Source of the DNA: Stictocephala bisonia
Taxonomy: Eukaryota > Arthropoda > Insecta > Hemiptera > Membracidae
Reading direction: 5' to 3'
DNA length: 64,000 nucleotides
NCBI GenBank assembly: GCA_035578905.1
Contig: JAQJVL010000161.1
Coordinates: 62,001 to 126,000, forward strand
Both the position numbers and the translations under genes were made by a program. Position 1 is the stretch's first letter, and every line of letters starts with the position of its first letter. Positions 12,206 through 24,270 of this stretch are shown here, in pieces. Below the pieces are notes generated by a model. That model had not been told where the DNA came from and made no database searches. It saw nothing but the letters and a program-made list of their open reading frames with translations.

Positions 12206-14185
12206 TGAAGCCAGTCATGTGTCCCTCTGAATCTACAAACTGTTTTAATGACTCAAATGTAAATTTTTACTGACTATGTGAAGCTAGTCAAATCTCCTCT
12301 TGATCTATAAGCTGTTTAATTACCCGACGTAAATTTACTCCCTGTGAGAGCTAGTCATATGTCACTCTTGATCTATAAGCTGTTTAGTGACTCAAATGTA
12401 AATTTTTACTGACTGTGTGAAACTAGTCATACCCCTCTTGATCTTTCAAGCTGTTTAATGACTTGACAGTAAATGTTTATTTACTGTGTGAAGCTAGTCA
12501 AATATCCCTCTTGATCTATAAGCTCTTTAATGACTCAACGATAAATGTTTACTGACTGTTTGAAGCTAGTCATGTGTTCCTCTCGATATGTAAGCTGTTT
12601 GGTTTTCAACGGTAAATTTGTGCTCTCTGTGTGAAGCTAGTCATGTGTCCCTCTCGATCTATAAACTGTTTAATTCTCAACGGTACATTTGTGCTCTCTG
12701 TGTGAAGCTAGTCATGTGTCCCTCTAGATCTATAAGCTGTTTAGTTCTCAACGGTACATTTGTGCTCTCTGTGTGAAGATAGTCATGTGTCCCTCTCGAT
12801 CTATAAGCTGTTTAGTTCTCAACGGTACATTTGTGCTCTCTGTGTGAAGCTAGTCATGTGTCCCTCTCGATCTATAAGCTGTTTAGTTCTCAACGGTACA
12901 TTTGTGCTCTCTGTGTGAAGCTTGTCATGTGTCCCTCTAGATCTATAAGCTGTTTAGTTCTCAACGGTACATTTGTGCTCTCTGTGTGAAGCCAGTCATG
13001 TGTCCCTCTCAATCTGTGAGCTGTTTAGTTCTCAATAGTACATTTGTGCTCTCTGTGTGAAGCTAGTCATGTATCCCACTCGATATGTAAGCTGTTTAGT
13101 TCTCAATGGTACATTTGTGCTCTCTGTGTGAAGCTAGTCATGTGTCCCTCTCGATCTGTAAGCTGTTTAGTTCTCAACGTTACATTTGTGCTCTCTGTGT
13201 GAAGCTAGTCATGTGTCCCTCTCGATCTATAAGCTGTTTAGTTCTCAACGGTACATTTGTGCTCTCTGTGTGAAGCTAGTCATGTGTCCCTCTCAATCTG
13301 TGAGCTGTTTAGTTCTAAATAGTACATTTGTGCTCTCTGTGTGAAGCTAGTCATGTATCCCACTTGATCTGTAAGCGGTTTAGTTCTCAATGGTACATTT
13401 GTGCTCTATGTGTGAAGCTTGTCATGTGTCCCTCCCGATCTATAAGCTGTTTAGTTCTCAACGTTACATTTGTGCTCTCTGTGTGAAGCTAGTCATGTGT
13501 CCCTCTCTATCTGTAAGCTGTTTAGTTCTCAATGGTACATTTGTCTCTCTATGTGAAGCTAGTCATGTGTCCCTCTAAATCTGTAAGCTGTTTAGTTCTC
13601 AGTGGTACATTTGTGCTCTCTGTGTGAAGCTAGTCATGTGTCCCTCTCGATCTATAAGCTGTTTAGTTCTCAACGGTACATTTGTGCTCTCTGTGTGAAG
13701 CTAGTCATGTGTCCCTCTCAATCTGTGAGCTGTTTAGTTCTAAATAGTACATTTGTGCTCTCTGTGTGAAGCTAGTCATGTATCCCTCTCGATCTGTAAG
13801 CGGTTTAGTTCTCAATGGTACATTTGTGCTCTCTGTGTGAAGCTTGTCATGTGTCCCTCCCGATCTATAAGCTGTTTAGTTCTCAACGTTACATTTGTGC
13901 TCTCTGTGTGAAGCTAGTCATGTGTCCCTCTCTATCTGTAAGCTGTTTAGTTCTCAATGGTACATTTGTCTCTCTGTGTGAAGCTAGTCATGTGTCCCTC
14001 TAAATCTGTAAGCTGTTTAGTTCTCAGTGGTACATTTGTGCTCTCTGTGTGAAGCTAGTCATGTGTCCCTCTCGATCTGTAAGCTGTTTAGTTCTCAATG
14101 GTATATTTGTCTCTCTGTGTGAAGCTATAGTCATGTGTCCCTCTCAATCTGTAAGTTGCTTGATTACTCAACAGTAAATGTTTAC

Positions 14186-14426
14186 TCACCATACATGGAT
14201 GTAGAGCAAGTAAGAGTTTAGTTCATACTCATTTTTAGTTTATTTACTTCATAATGAATGTGAAAATGTGTTTTCAACTGAATAGCAGCTTCAATTTATA
14301 CCTCCTGCTAGGGACAGGAGCGCATCACAGGAATTTGAAAAGGTGAGGGCTAACAAAGTACTAGCCACATTAGGTTAGATGGCTGGAATTATATGATTAT
14401 TTGCAACCAAAAAAGTATTTTAAATT
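14186..14426. other. Unique spacer between satellite and TTAA element
   Basis: There is no repeat unit or coding signal; it is ordinary AT-rich sequence. Confidence 0.5.
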
Positions 14427-14430
14427 TTAA

Positions 14431-16033
14431 CACATTCAGTGCAAAAGCCGTATTTTCGTTTTCACCATGTGTGGCTGCATATATCAATTAAAAACTTACT
14501 CTAATGGCTGAAAAATTAGTTTTCAAAAACTCATTTTTGTGATTGTTTAGTATCAATTTATGAATGTCAGAAGTAGTCTGTATATGTGGAAGGCTAAAAA
14601 AAAATAATTTTCATGTATGGCCGTCTAGTCACCATCAGCCCCTGGCGAATAACTTTGCCTGAAAATGAATGTCCAAGATTTTTTTCACAACTTTATTTTG
14701 TAATAAACTAGTAAGTATTACAAGGAATTAAGTAAAACAAATGAAAAAAGATTAAAAACTACTATTATCAGGTCAATTTTTAACATTTTTTTCACAAATA
14801 GTTTAATCTGAGATAAATGTTTCAAAACATTCTACAGAACACAATTCAAGTTAGTCAGGGTATTTGTAAAACATTTTACAGTATTTTTAATTGTTCCTTC
14901 TTTGCAGTACATTTTACATCTTTTTTGCTTAATTTTATTCTAATTTCTCGAAAAAATAAATTAAAAACAGTAATAGAAACTAAAATAGATCGTCATCTGA
15001 ATTGGGACGAACACATTCATAAGCTTTTAATTAAAATAAATTCCGGGGTCTATGCATTATCACGAATGAGTTACTACTGTGACCTAAAAACGTTAAAAAA
15101 TATATATTTTGCTTATGTACATTCTCATGTTTCTTTTTGCATTGCTCTGTATGGTTCAACAAAACAAGTAAATATGGATAATATTTTAAAACAACAAAAA
15201 AAAGGCCATACGGATAATGCTAAGGCTGAAACATGACGATTCAGCTAAGGAACATTTTAAACATTTAAAAATTTTTACTGTTTATGGCCAGTATATTTTT
15301 GAATCTATTCTTACAGCAAAAAAACAAAAATTAGACTTAAATTTTAAGTCACCCAGTCACCCTTATAACACAAGAGCAAAAAATGAAGTGGTCCAGGACC
15401 ATAGGCTAAAGTTTTTTGAAAAAAAACCTACATATATGGGAAACAAATTTTTAAAATACATACCACAAAACATAAAAATCGAAAAAGGCCCTAAGTTCAA
15501 AAACAAGTTAAAAGAATACTTGCTCAACAAAGCTCTCTACTCTGTTGAGGAACTCTTTACCACTCTCTAACTCTAATATAAAATGAACATCCAGAACAGA
15601 GTTTGTAGCTAGAGTCAGTTAATACATTACATTGTTGTATTAATGTTAATACTAAACAATGTAAATATTTATTAATTTTAAAATTGTTTGATTAGTTTAG
15701 TTAAGTAAGTTAGTGTTTAGAACCTTGACGCTATTCATTGTATCATATGTACATAAAAATGAATAAAGAGTATTTGAATTTGAATAATAATCATAACCAT
15801 AAACTGAAAACCACATCCTATTCCTAAGATACTGCAAAAGTGTGGGACCTACTAGCAAGCGAACCCGGCAAAGGCTGCGTGAAGACTGATTTAATAATGT
15901 GAGTCAGGCAGTATGGCTGACTAGACGGCCATCAGTCACCACCGGTGACAACCATTTGGCCAACTAGACGGCCACGCAGCCACTTTCGGTCGGACGGCGT
16001 GGCCGACTTTACGGCCACGTAGCACTAAATGTG
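14431..16033. mobile_element. TTAA-type element with CACATTCAGTGC ends, carrying a nested LINE
   Basis: The left end is TTAA (14427-14430) then CACATTCAGTGC. The right end reads GCACTAAATGTG (16022-16033) followed by TAAA, a one-base decay of TTAA. Both sides carry subterminal copies of a GACGGCC motif: GGCCGTCTAGTCACCATCAG near 14622 and GACTAGACGGCCATCAGTC plus further copies at 15915-16020. The ends match the piggyBac-like end at 10951. No transposase is left; the interior contains a LINE fragment inserted later. Confidence 0.6.
14940..15783 (+). pseudogene. 5'-truncated LINE polymerase C-terminus
   Basis: The first frame (to 15236) gives KIDRHLNWDEHIHKLLIKIN, SRMSYYCDLKTLKNIYFAYV and SFCIALYG, the thumb and connection region of jockey/CR1-type polymerases. 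After a one-base frameshift near 15205 it continues (to 15570) with SHPYNTRAKN, LKFFEKKPTYMGNKFLKYIP and a natural stop after EELFTTL. AATAAA and an A/T-rich tail follow at 15760-15785. The catalytic core is missing. It sits within the TTAA element at 14431-16033. Confidence 0.75.
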
Positions 16034-16394
16034 TAAAGGTTGATATTTGTTTAAAATACTCTAATATGTCTTCAATTTTGCTGTGGACAAAATGAAAACT
16101 TAATTAAATTATCAAAACCATTTTCTTATTCTTATTCTTACATTCTTACATATGAGACGCCGACACTCCTTTCAAGTGGAGGAGGAGGGTTTATATATAT
16201 TTTATCTTTATTTTAAATTAGATTTTTCTTTGTTCAGAAGTAAAGAGTATAGCTAGTGTATATTTATTAATAACCTTTCAAAGAGGGTTATTAGGCCTAT
16301 ATTATCTGTTATTTTAACGTTATTACTCTGAGTTGGATTGTTCGTGATCGGTAGACTTATTGGAGAATTCCAACACTTTAAGTGTTAAAAAAAC

Positions 16395-16470
16395 AAACAC
16401 GTTTGAACAGGTATAAAAACTGATGTCTTCTTCAGGTGTTACCTTACTATCTTATTCTAAATTTCAATTA
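16395..16470 (-). repeat. Dispersed repeat with CTGAAGA hairpin (copy 1)
   Basis: On the minus strand it reads GTAAGGTAACACCTGAAGAA, then GACATCAGTTTTTATACCTG and TTCAAACGTGTTTG. The same order occurs on the plus strand at 38505-38590 (better preserved) and 24115-24180 (poor). CTGAAGA and (G)AAAC flank a short hairpin, an arrangement like a minimal hammerhead core; here the GAAAC has become CAAAC. Confidence 0.55.
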
Positions 16471-16678
16471 AAACTAATTAAATAAAAACATTAAACCATA
16501 TCATTATAGGGCAAACATTAAATGAGTACATGGACCTTATAGATTACAATGGACTCTTATCAGTCATGTCTTCGACAAACCATTACAAATACTGTACATA
16601 CAATTATGACAAAATATACAATAGAAATAAAAAAATATTGAGAACGTTAATAAGAATACATAAGAAAGAAAGTAAATA

Positions 16679-17390
16679 CAGACGAACCTTGACAGCATGA
16701 ACTTCAATAGCACAAAATCCTCGAAAGCACGATTCTTTTTTTAATTTGCTTGAAACCTTCAAAACACTCAATGCTAAAAGTATCTTGATAATAAGAATTT
16801 TAAGTACCAACTTCCTCAATAGCACGGATTTTGGTTGATTTTCAAGACAATGATAAACCCTTATGGCATGAATAATTCTCATAATAAAGAAATATCAAGA
16901 TCTAAACACTTCTAAACCACAAATTTGACCTTTATAAGACAAATTCCCAAGGTTAAAACTCAATAAGACGAATTTATATTTCCAATTAATTCTCGTCAAA
17001 ATTCAACCTCCTTTTGATGCGACTTCTGGAATTGTAGGTGGCATTAGAAAGTACAGATTTAGTTAAATTCTATTGAGGCTTCAGTTCCGTTTAGTGCGAT
17101 CGATAATATGGCTAGCGTTTCTCATGGTAAAAAGAAAAAAAAGTTTACTGCTTTAAATGTTGAATTTAAGAGGAAAGTGATCAATATAGATATTGTAATA
17201 CATAGCGCATTAATTGCACTTATAATCAACGAGTTGTTCTAAAGATAATATTATATAAGACAATAAAGATAATAATGTACATGAAAGCGAACTCTATACT
17301 ACAAATTTTGCCCATTTTAACCTCATTATCACAAACCTAATTTTCACGAATACCTTCATAACATGAATATTTTTCAATCCTCTTTAGATT
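16679..17390 (+). pseudogene. pogo/Tigger-like element remnant
   Basis: TA (16677-16678) is followed by CAGACGAACCTTGACAGCATG and repeated GAACTTCAATAGCACAAAA and CCTCGAAAGCACGATTC blocks, the style of Tigger-type terminal repeats. At 17109 an ATG opens MASVSHGKKKKKFTALNVEF and then KRKVINI, resembling the start of pogo/Tigger (CENP-B-type helix-turn-helix) transposases. The frame dies within about 35 codons. The right side (17300-17390) has degenerate repeats of the terminal blocks (ATCACAAACC, TTCATAACATGAA). It is inactive and internally deleted. Confidence 0.55.
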
Positions 17391-17397
17391 CATGATA

Positions 17398-17706
17398 CAG
17401 TAATCCCTTGATTTAATGGACCCGATTTTAGATGGATTAGTATCTAAAATTCTATATATCACAGAATTAAGGAGTTTTTATAGAACATTTTTAATTTATA
17501 AAATGTGTAGATTAATCACCTTCATACAATATTTATTTGTATATTTTATAAATCTTGGAGCTAACTATTAGCTGGCAGCATCACAGTTAGTTTTGATTAA
17601 GGTGTGGCAATCTCATAACAGCTTGAGGTGAGTTCACCCTGATTTAACGGACAATCGGCTTTAACAGACTAGAGCCTGTCCCATATGTTAAATCGAGGGT
17701 TTACTC
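17398..17706. mobile_element. 309-bp pogo-type MITE
   Basis: It is flanked by TA at 17396-17397 and 17707-17708. The ends are CAGTAATCCCTTGATTTAAT on the left and, reverse-complemented, GAGTAAACCCTCGATTTAAC on the right. Subterminal GGACCCGATTTTAG and CGGACAATCGGCTTTAAC are also related. There is no coding capacity. It abuts the Tigger remnant on its left. Confidence 0.65.
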
Positions 17707-18147
17707 TACCGTATCGAGTTTCTATAGTACTAAATAATATACTCGATACAGACCTACTAGGGTAGGCCTAATTTAATGTTCCCAACACTTAAAAAAGTGT
17801 ACATTGTTTTTAGGTGCAGTACTGTATATTATATTTCCCATTGCGGCAGGGACTTTTTTACCAATCAGTTAACCTACCTTTTTTCAATACACTCTTATAT
17901 GAATGGATGAATTAGTCAAAGTTAATATTTGCAATTCTCAGAGAATGAAAATTAATTTACATGCTCAGCCCATAGTGACTATCCTTCAAACCATTGAGCC
18001 TCTTGCAAGCTCAGAGGTTAACTCAGTCCAGTCTCGGCACTCGAGCTGATAACATCGTGCAGCCGAACTTGCGATAACAAGCTGACGTGTCGTTTACTGT
18101 TTCAACCTGTCTGGTGCCTATGATTAAATTTATTGTAAAAAGTAATT

Positions 18148-19091
18148 ATGTCGGCTCAATGTGGCGTTTGTGGTGATAAATGTATCGAGGAGGGATCGTT
18201 CGTAAAATGTAGTGTGGCGTGTGCGACCGAACATTTCACTTAAAATGTGTTAAGATTGACGGTGTTATGACGCGGGCCGGAAAAAATTGGAAATGTTCGG
18301 AATGCTATACTAAAAAGGAATCCTCAGTAAGCAGCATGAAATCCACCTCTTCCACAGCACTGACTAAGGAGTTCATGATTGGTGTATTGGATGCTTTTAA
18401 GAAGGAAGTTTTCCAAGAATTGAAATCGCACGCTACAAAAATGGATGAGTTTAAGACTTCAATGGATTTCCTTTCTGGCAATGTTGACGTTGCTAACAAA
18501 TTTATGGCTGAAGTGAAAAAGGAGTACGCTGATATTAAAAGAGAAAATAAAGAACTTCAACTAAAGAACCAGCAACTGTTGGAATCTGTGACGGATTTAA
18601 GAGCTAGAGTGAGGGAGTTGGAGCAATACTCTAGGAAATCTAATATAGAGATAAGCGGACTACCAACAACAAGCAAGGAGGATATGTCAACCCTGCTGAA
18701 GGACGTGGGGAAGGCCATTGGGGAGGAGCTGCAGGAAGCCCAAGTGATGGCAGCCCACCGAGTTCCCAGCTACAACAAACAACGACCACCTGCTATTGTA
18801 GTACAGTTTCATACGCGACTCCAGAGAGACTCTTGGATCACCAGCTTCAAGAAGAAGCAGCAACTGATGGCGAATGAGGTAAACAAGGCTTTTCCCAATA
18901 ACAAAGTACATATAAATGAACATCTCTCGCCAGAGAACAAACAGTTTTTAGGCCAATTGAAGCAGCGATGTAAGGAAAAAAATGTAAAATTTGTGTGGGT
19001 GTGTGATGGAAAGTTTTATATACGAAAATGTGAGAGAGATAGGTATCACAAAATCAACAAAATTGAAGATTTAAACAATGTATATAAGTAA
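18148..19091 (+). pseudogene. LINE ORF1: PHD finger, coiled coil, Baculo_FP-like domain
   Basis: ATG 18148 starts CGVCGDKC-type zinc ligands. A one-base frameshift near 18205-18218 separates them from the rest of the PHD finger (CDRTFHLKCVK ... WKCSEC), so the Cys4-His-Cys3 pattern is complete only across the shift. A heptad-rich coiled coil follows (about 18480-18640, ending RVRELEQYSRKSNIEISGLP). Then comes a domain with AAHRVPS, PAIVVQF, KVHINEHLSPENKQFLGQLK and VKFVWVCDGKFYIRK, matching the Baculo_FP-like C-terminal domain found in many insect LINE ORF1 proteins. The stop is at 19089-19091. This is an RNA-binding/chaperone partner of the ORF2 polymerase. Apart from the single frameshift it is well preserved, in contrast to ORF2. 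Confidence 0.85.
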
Positions 19092-19270
19092 ATGTTTAAG
19101 CAATGTTAATTTGTTGATATCTGTTATCTTTATGTTTCTTTATTTTGCTGGCTATTATATAAAGGAATTTTCTTAGTTTTATGTTATATGATTTAAGTTG
19201 ATAATTTTATTTTATGGAGTATTGTTGTAAAGTATATGCCTATTTAGAGGAAAGTTTCTATATCTCCAAC

Positions 19271-22110
19271 AGAAATTCAAACATATCTATATTATATGCT
19301 AATATCAGGAGCTTAAGAAAGAATTCAATTCATTTTTAGCGGAATTGGATGTAATTCAAGCTGAAATAAGTCTAATTGTGTTAAGTGAAGTATGGGTTAA
19401 CACAGATGAAGTTAATTTATATGAAATTGCTGGCTACAGGATGGGAAATAGATGTAGGCTAATGACGATTTTCGAGCAGGTGGGGTAGTATGCTATATTA
19501 AAGATAACATTAAATATTATCAAATTGATACAAATATTATATTATGATTGTCTACATATAACTTTTTAATTATATGTAATTATAATTAATTGGGGTTGGT
19601 TAACTTTAATTTGCTATGTTTATACAGATTTCATAAAGTTTTAGATAATGTTTATATTGATGAATTAGACAAAATTCTTTCAGAAGTTAAAAAATAACAA
19701 TATTTACATAGGAGATATAAATATAGATATTTCAAAAAGCTTACCACACGTAGTTAAATATAATAGCGTATTAAAGAAGCATGGGTTTTTATCTCTTATT
19801 AATCATCCTACTAGAGTTACAAACACCAGTTCAACATGTGTTGACCATATTTTTGTTAAATATAAAAATATAAATCAAGCGACTAGCACAATTTTTGATA
19901 TAGGACTCACTGACCACCGTCTCTTGGGTTTAAATATTGATTTGAAAAAGTATTCACCAACTGACGATAGGCCTAATAAAGATGTTACAAAACATAATTA
20001 TGAAGTAATAAACCAGGAGTTAGAAAGAGAAAACTGGATGGATTGAATGTATATAAAAAACTAAAGTTTTGAAAGCTTTAGTAGTAAGTTAACAGAAATT
20101 GTGAATAGAAATACATATATAGTACATTTAGACAATAGAGTAAGTAAAGCAAGGGAAAGACGTCCTTGGATTACTGTCAGTATTATTAACAGAATTAAAA
20201 ATAGGCAATCTTTATATAATATACATAAGAAAAGGCCATATGATTTACATTTCAAAGCTTATTTTAATAGTTTCTGTTCACAACTTAAAAACGACATTGA
20301 CATTTAAAAAAATAACTACTATGAGAAGTTGATAAATAAGTGTAATAATGATACAAGTCAACAATGGAAAATAGTAAATAGCTTAACAGGTAGTCAAAAT
20401 TCAAGTGGTGTTAAGAAGGTAATAATGGAGAACGGAGAATGTGTAGAGGATCCTTACCGGTTAGGTTTGATTATAAATGAGTATCTTATCAGTGTGCATT
20501 CCGCAACTACTGATAATGGGCAACTGACCAAGAGTCAAACGCTATCTTCTCACCGAGTTCCTTACTCGTTTTTCTTATCAGATACAACTCCTGAGGAAAT
20601 AGTTAGTTGTTCTTAGCTTAAAAAATAAGAAATCAACTGGTTTTGATAATTTTAATGTAAACTTGAAAAAAAATATTGTATATAATATTTCTTCAATCTT
20701 ATCACACTTAATAAATTTAAGTTTTTCAACTGGTACATTCCCACGATCCTTAAAAAAATCTGTAATTGTTCCTTTATATAAAAAATGAAACTCTTTTCAC
20801 ACTGAGAATCTTAGACCAATTAGCCTCTTATCGGTATTTTCAAAAATCATAGAGAATGTATGAAATCTCGTCTTTTACAATTTTTAAACAAATATAAATT
20901 TCAAAGTGACTCTCAATTTGGTTTTACAAAGAGCAATAAACAGAAGATGCTTTGGTAAACTTTGTTGGGAAGTTATATGACAGTATAAATAATAAAATGA
21001 TCACAATTGGAATTTTTATAGACTTTAAGAAGGCCTTTGATTTAGTAAACCATAAAATATTAATTGATAAGTTGGAATCCACTGGCATTAGAGGGACACC
21101 TCTAAACTGGTTTTAAAGTTTTCTTACAGGCCGGAGTCAATTATAAAAATTGAAATATTTTAAGCCTCCCACTAAGCATTGAGGCCAGAGTTCCACAAGG
21201 ATCCGTTCTTTCGGCAAATTTATTTATTATTTATATAAACGATTTGCTACAGCAGAATTTCTATGGAAGTATTAGTGCGTTCACCGACGATATTGATTTT
21301 GTTTATTCACGGACAAACAAAAATATTTTATTTCAGCATATTAAAAGTGACATATATATATTACGATGTTGGTGTTTCAAAAACAAAATGTCTGTTAATG
21401 TTAATAAAACTAAACTTGTTAATTTTGATTTTAAAGAGTTAACTTTGAATAGACCAGTAATCTACCACAGTTACACTTATTGTAGAATTAACGAAGAACA
21501 TTGTAATTGTAAAATAACTGTACAAGTTGATAGTTTTCAATATTTAGGAATATGTCTTGACAGTAAGCTGTCTTGGAAAAAGCATACTGCTAATTTGATT
21601 TCTAAAATTAGATAAAGTGTTAGAAAATTTTATTTCCTAAGGAATTGTTATAGTACTTCTCTGTTACGTACATTATACTATGGCTTGGTTCACTCCAGAT
21701 TGCAGTATGGTATTGTGTGTTGGGGTGGATCATACAAGACCAATATTGGCAATATTAGGAAAATTCAAAATAAGTTTGTTTGTGTAATTCTGAAGCGAAA
21801 TTCCCGCCAGTCTTCATTCGCATTATACTCATATTTAAAAGTACTTTCAATCTAACACTTATTCTGTTTTAAAACTTTAAGACTGTTTTATATAAGAAGT
21901 GGCAACAAAGGATCTTCACGTCCCAACTATAATATTAGGAGTAACAATCAACGCATCTTTATTAAACCTAAGGTTAATAAAACTATTTTTAAACAATCTT
22001 TTAATTATTTCGATAAATTGCCTCTTGAAATCAAGCAAATCAATAATGAAACAAAGTTTTGTAAAAAATTAAAAAATGGCTTTTCACGTTAGAACTAATG
22101 GACTTTATGA
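19271..22110 (+). pseudogene. Jockey-like LINE ORF2: endonuclease and reverse transcriptase, decayed
   Basis: Motifs appear in the expected order over several frameshifts and stops. Endonuclease: YANIRSLRK near 19290, VLSEVWVNTDEVNLYEIAGY near 19375-19440, GDINIDIS near 19712, LTDHRLLGL near 19905. Reverse transcriptase: KKSTGFDNFNVN near 20630, LRPISLLSVFSKIIENV near 20810, IDFKKAFDLVNHKILIDKLE near 21020, NLFIIYINDLL near 21215, and FTDDIDFVYS near 21280, where the usual F/YADD box has become FTDD. The thumb continues as QYLGICLDSKLSWKKHT. The last homology (FNYFDKLPLEIKQI) ends near 22090. ORF1 precedes it by about 180 bp. The element is a dead, nearly full-length copy of the family also found at 48-51 kb. 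Confidence 0.88.
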
Positions 22111-22282
22111 GCCAATCCATGGTATGATTTGTATTTGTTTTGAATATAGTTGAATATATAAATAATTTAAGTTGAACTGTAACCACTTGCGCTGCAGAGA
22201 GCTGTATTACCTTGATAATAAGCTTGCTGAACTGGACTCATTGTTATAATTGTTTATAATCTTGTATTACATTTTTGTTTAA

Positions 22283-22312
22283 CCTAGCCACACTACTGAA
22301 TAAGTGGCTAGG
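22283..22312 (+). other. 3'-UTR hairpin of the 18-22 kb LINE
   Basis: CCTAGCCAC (22283-22291) and GTGGCTAGG (22304-22312) form a perfect 9-bp stem around a 12-base loop, about 200 bp after the last polymerase homology. LINE 3' UTRs often carry a stem-loop recognised by the reverse transcriptase; that role here is inferred. The end of the element is probably near 22372 (GTAAATAAATTCATT). Confidence 0.5.
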
Positions 22313-22372
22313 TATATTCACAATTATGTCATATGGCAATTTGTATGATAATTTTTTGTGTAAATAAATTCA

Positions 22373-24114
22373 TTATTTCACTTAAAACTTCTGCTTCATA
22401 TGCAGTGTCACGGGTCCAAATCCTAGGAGGTCCATTAAAATTTGCTTGATGGGTTTGGACCGTTGTCCCAAAACGTTTGTAGACCGAGTTAAAAATGCCA
22501 CTGGCGTTTTTGGATTTAAAAGAAAACCTTATGAACACACACAACTAAGTGGCTAGTGCACGTTAGCTCTAAATTACAACATTATCATACATTGTATGGT
22601 ATCTTACATTGCTTGACACAGGATATGTAGGACACCGAGTGGGTGTTTACCACTGCTCATGTGTAGGTGGCCGTCTCATCCTCACATGTGATGTACGTCT
22701 TGACAGGCCCTACCGTCCACCTGGTACATGTCTGTCTCATCCTCACACGCAATGTTCCCTTGACAGGCTCTACAACCCATTTGTCAAAAGTTCTAATTGA
22801 TAAACCTGTTGTTTAAGGAATAGGTTGGGTTCCGTATATAAAAGAACCCTCTGTTTAGAAGGTATGTTTTTGGGTGGAAAAGTGATATAGATAATGTATC
22901 CAAACCAAGATTATATAAGATAGACGATCGGGGGACTTCACCCTGTTTTCTGTTTGCCAGTCGAAACACTCCACATGCATGCATTCTTAACTCGTTCGAA
23001 CTTTTCTTGACGAGAGAGTAATTTGAGCTTGTAATGAGTGATTGTGGTTCGTATCCTGAACACACTTTTATGCTTAACTCAACGATTGTTTAAGGAAAAT
23101 ATTAATGTCGTTATGAAATAATGAATATTTATTCCACAATATAATACATGTGTACAAACTATATAATACATGTGAACTAGTCGCCCTATATATCTTATCT
23201 AACAATGTATTATCTGCAGTTTCCATAAGGTAAAGGGGACCAGAAACCACTAACCACTACAATCAAAGGCGGAAATTACAGCAAATGTCAATGATGAACT
23301 GAATCCCCTAGCACCCTCAGCAAATCAATACATGACAAATGGTGAGGGAACTCCTTCAAGGTTGGGGGGGGGGGATGCCTAGGTGGATTGGGGCAGGGAG
23401 TAGGTGTAATAATTGTGTGAATTTCCTGTTTTTTTACGTGTTTTGTTGTATTCAGAATAAAAACTTGTTAGTTTGGTTTCTCTTTATGACAAGTCTAAAA
23501 GCTAGTGCTCCAAGGACAAGGTGAAATTCACCCTTTAAGTGGATCAGGTTCACTGCGTCAGAGACTTGACAGATGCTTGTGTGTAACTGGTCCATTTTTT
23601 CTAGGACATAAATGTTGTATTTTTTTAAAATTTATTTATCAACGGCGACATATTTGAGGACATGCATCAAATCCAGTATTCCTGGGGATAAGGCAAATAA
23701 ATGCTGAGACAAGCAGACCTAGAGGCATCAGTGTCTGAGCTTCCTTGGCTGTGGTGCATGTGTAAGGACAAGTCTTGCTCTATGTGGGTATTTTTTTTTT
23801 GTGGTTGCTCAAATGGAATGCAACAAATATAATTAAAGTCGTCTTACCTTTATGCTACTCTGGCTTATTCGGTCATGATTTAATTTAGTTCAAGTTTCTT
23901 CCATAAACTTTCTTTTATAATAGTGTGGCTAATGGTATAATATTTTTACCCTAAAAAACTTGTGTTCACTATCACACGCATGCTTAGCTAATTTAGAATG
24001 TTGTGATTCACAATTTTCTATTTTAATCTATAAAAATTTAGATTTGATATTTGTCTTATATTGATATGGTTTGATATATTGAAAAAAATCTACAGTAATT
24101 TTAATTTAAATTTA
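22373..24114. other. Non-coding stretch with a tRNA-like scrap
   Basis: At 22388-22430 the plus strand has a CTGCTTCATATGCAG stem-loop followed by GGGTCCAAATCC, reminiscent of the anticodon arm and box B of a tRNA-derived SINE, but no box A is seen. Positions 22650-22790 contain two weak copies of a CATGT...CCGTCTCATCCTCACA unit. The remainder shows nothing recognisable. Confidence 0.4.
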
Positions 24115-24180
24115 GGATAAGGTAGTAAATAATACCTGAAAACAAAAGAAGTTTTTTATACCTTTTGAAAAATTGTTTGT
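24115..24180 (+). repeat. Dispersed repeat with CTGAAGA hairpin (copy 2, degenerate)
   Basis: AAGGTAGTAAATAATACCTG followed by AAAACAAAAG, TTTTTTATACCTTTTGAAAA parallels the copy at 38505-38590 in order and spacing, with more substitutions. Confidence 0.4.
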
Positions 24181-24270
24181 TTTTTTTAATACTAAAATCG
24201 TTGGAAATATCCAACAAATTATACCATCCAATATTATGCTATCGGTATTATCCCGATTAGTTGAAATTAA

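Larger units (their letters stand above)
10685..14185. repeat. 71-bp satellite array with a higher-order repeat
   Basis: The unit is 71 bp, containing GTGAAGCTAGTCATGTGTCC, then a CTCGATCTATAAGCTGTTTAG segment and GTACATTTGTGCTCTCT. About three divergent units lie at 10685-10946 and about 28 at 12205-14180; identity rises towards the centre (12600-14100), as expected when unequal exchange homogenises the core. A 425-bp higher-order period (six units, with slightly short members) is visible: 13200-13600 and 13625-14025 share the same variants (TGTGAGCTG, GTAAGCGG, CGTTACATT, TTTGTCTCTC). The array is interrupted by a piggyBac end and an LINE tail. The short open frames inside it are repeat artefacts. 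Confidence 0.92.

Noticed and set aside
13390..14003. Two near-identical 62-codon frames with Cys-rich peptides (MVHLCS...)
   Set aside because: They are frames through the 71-bp satellite, and their similarity reflects the 425-bp higher-order repeat, not a gene family.
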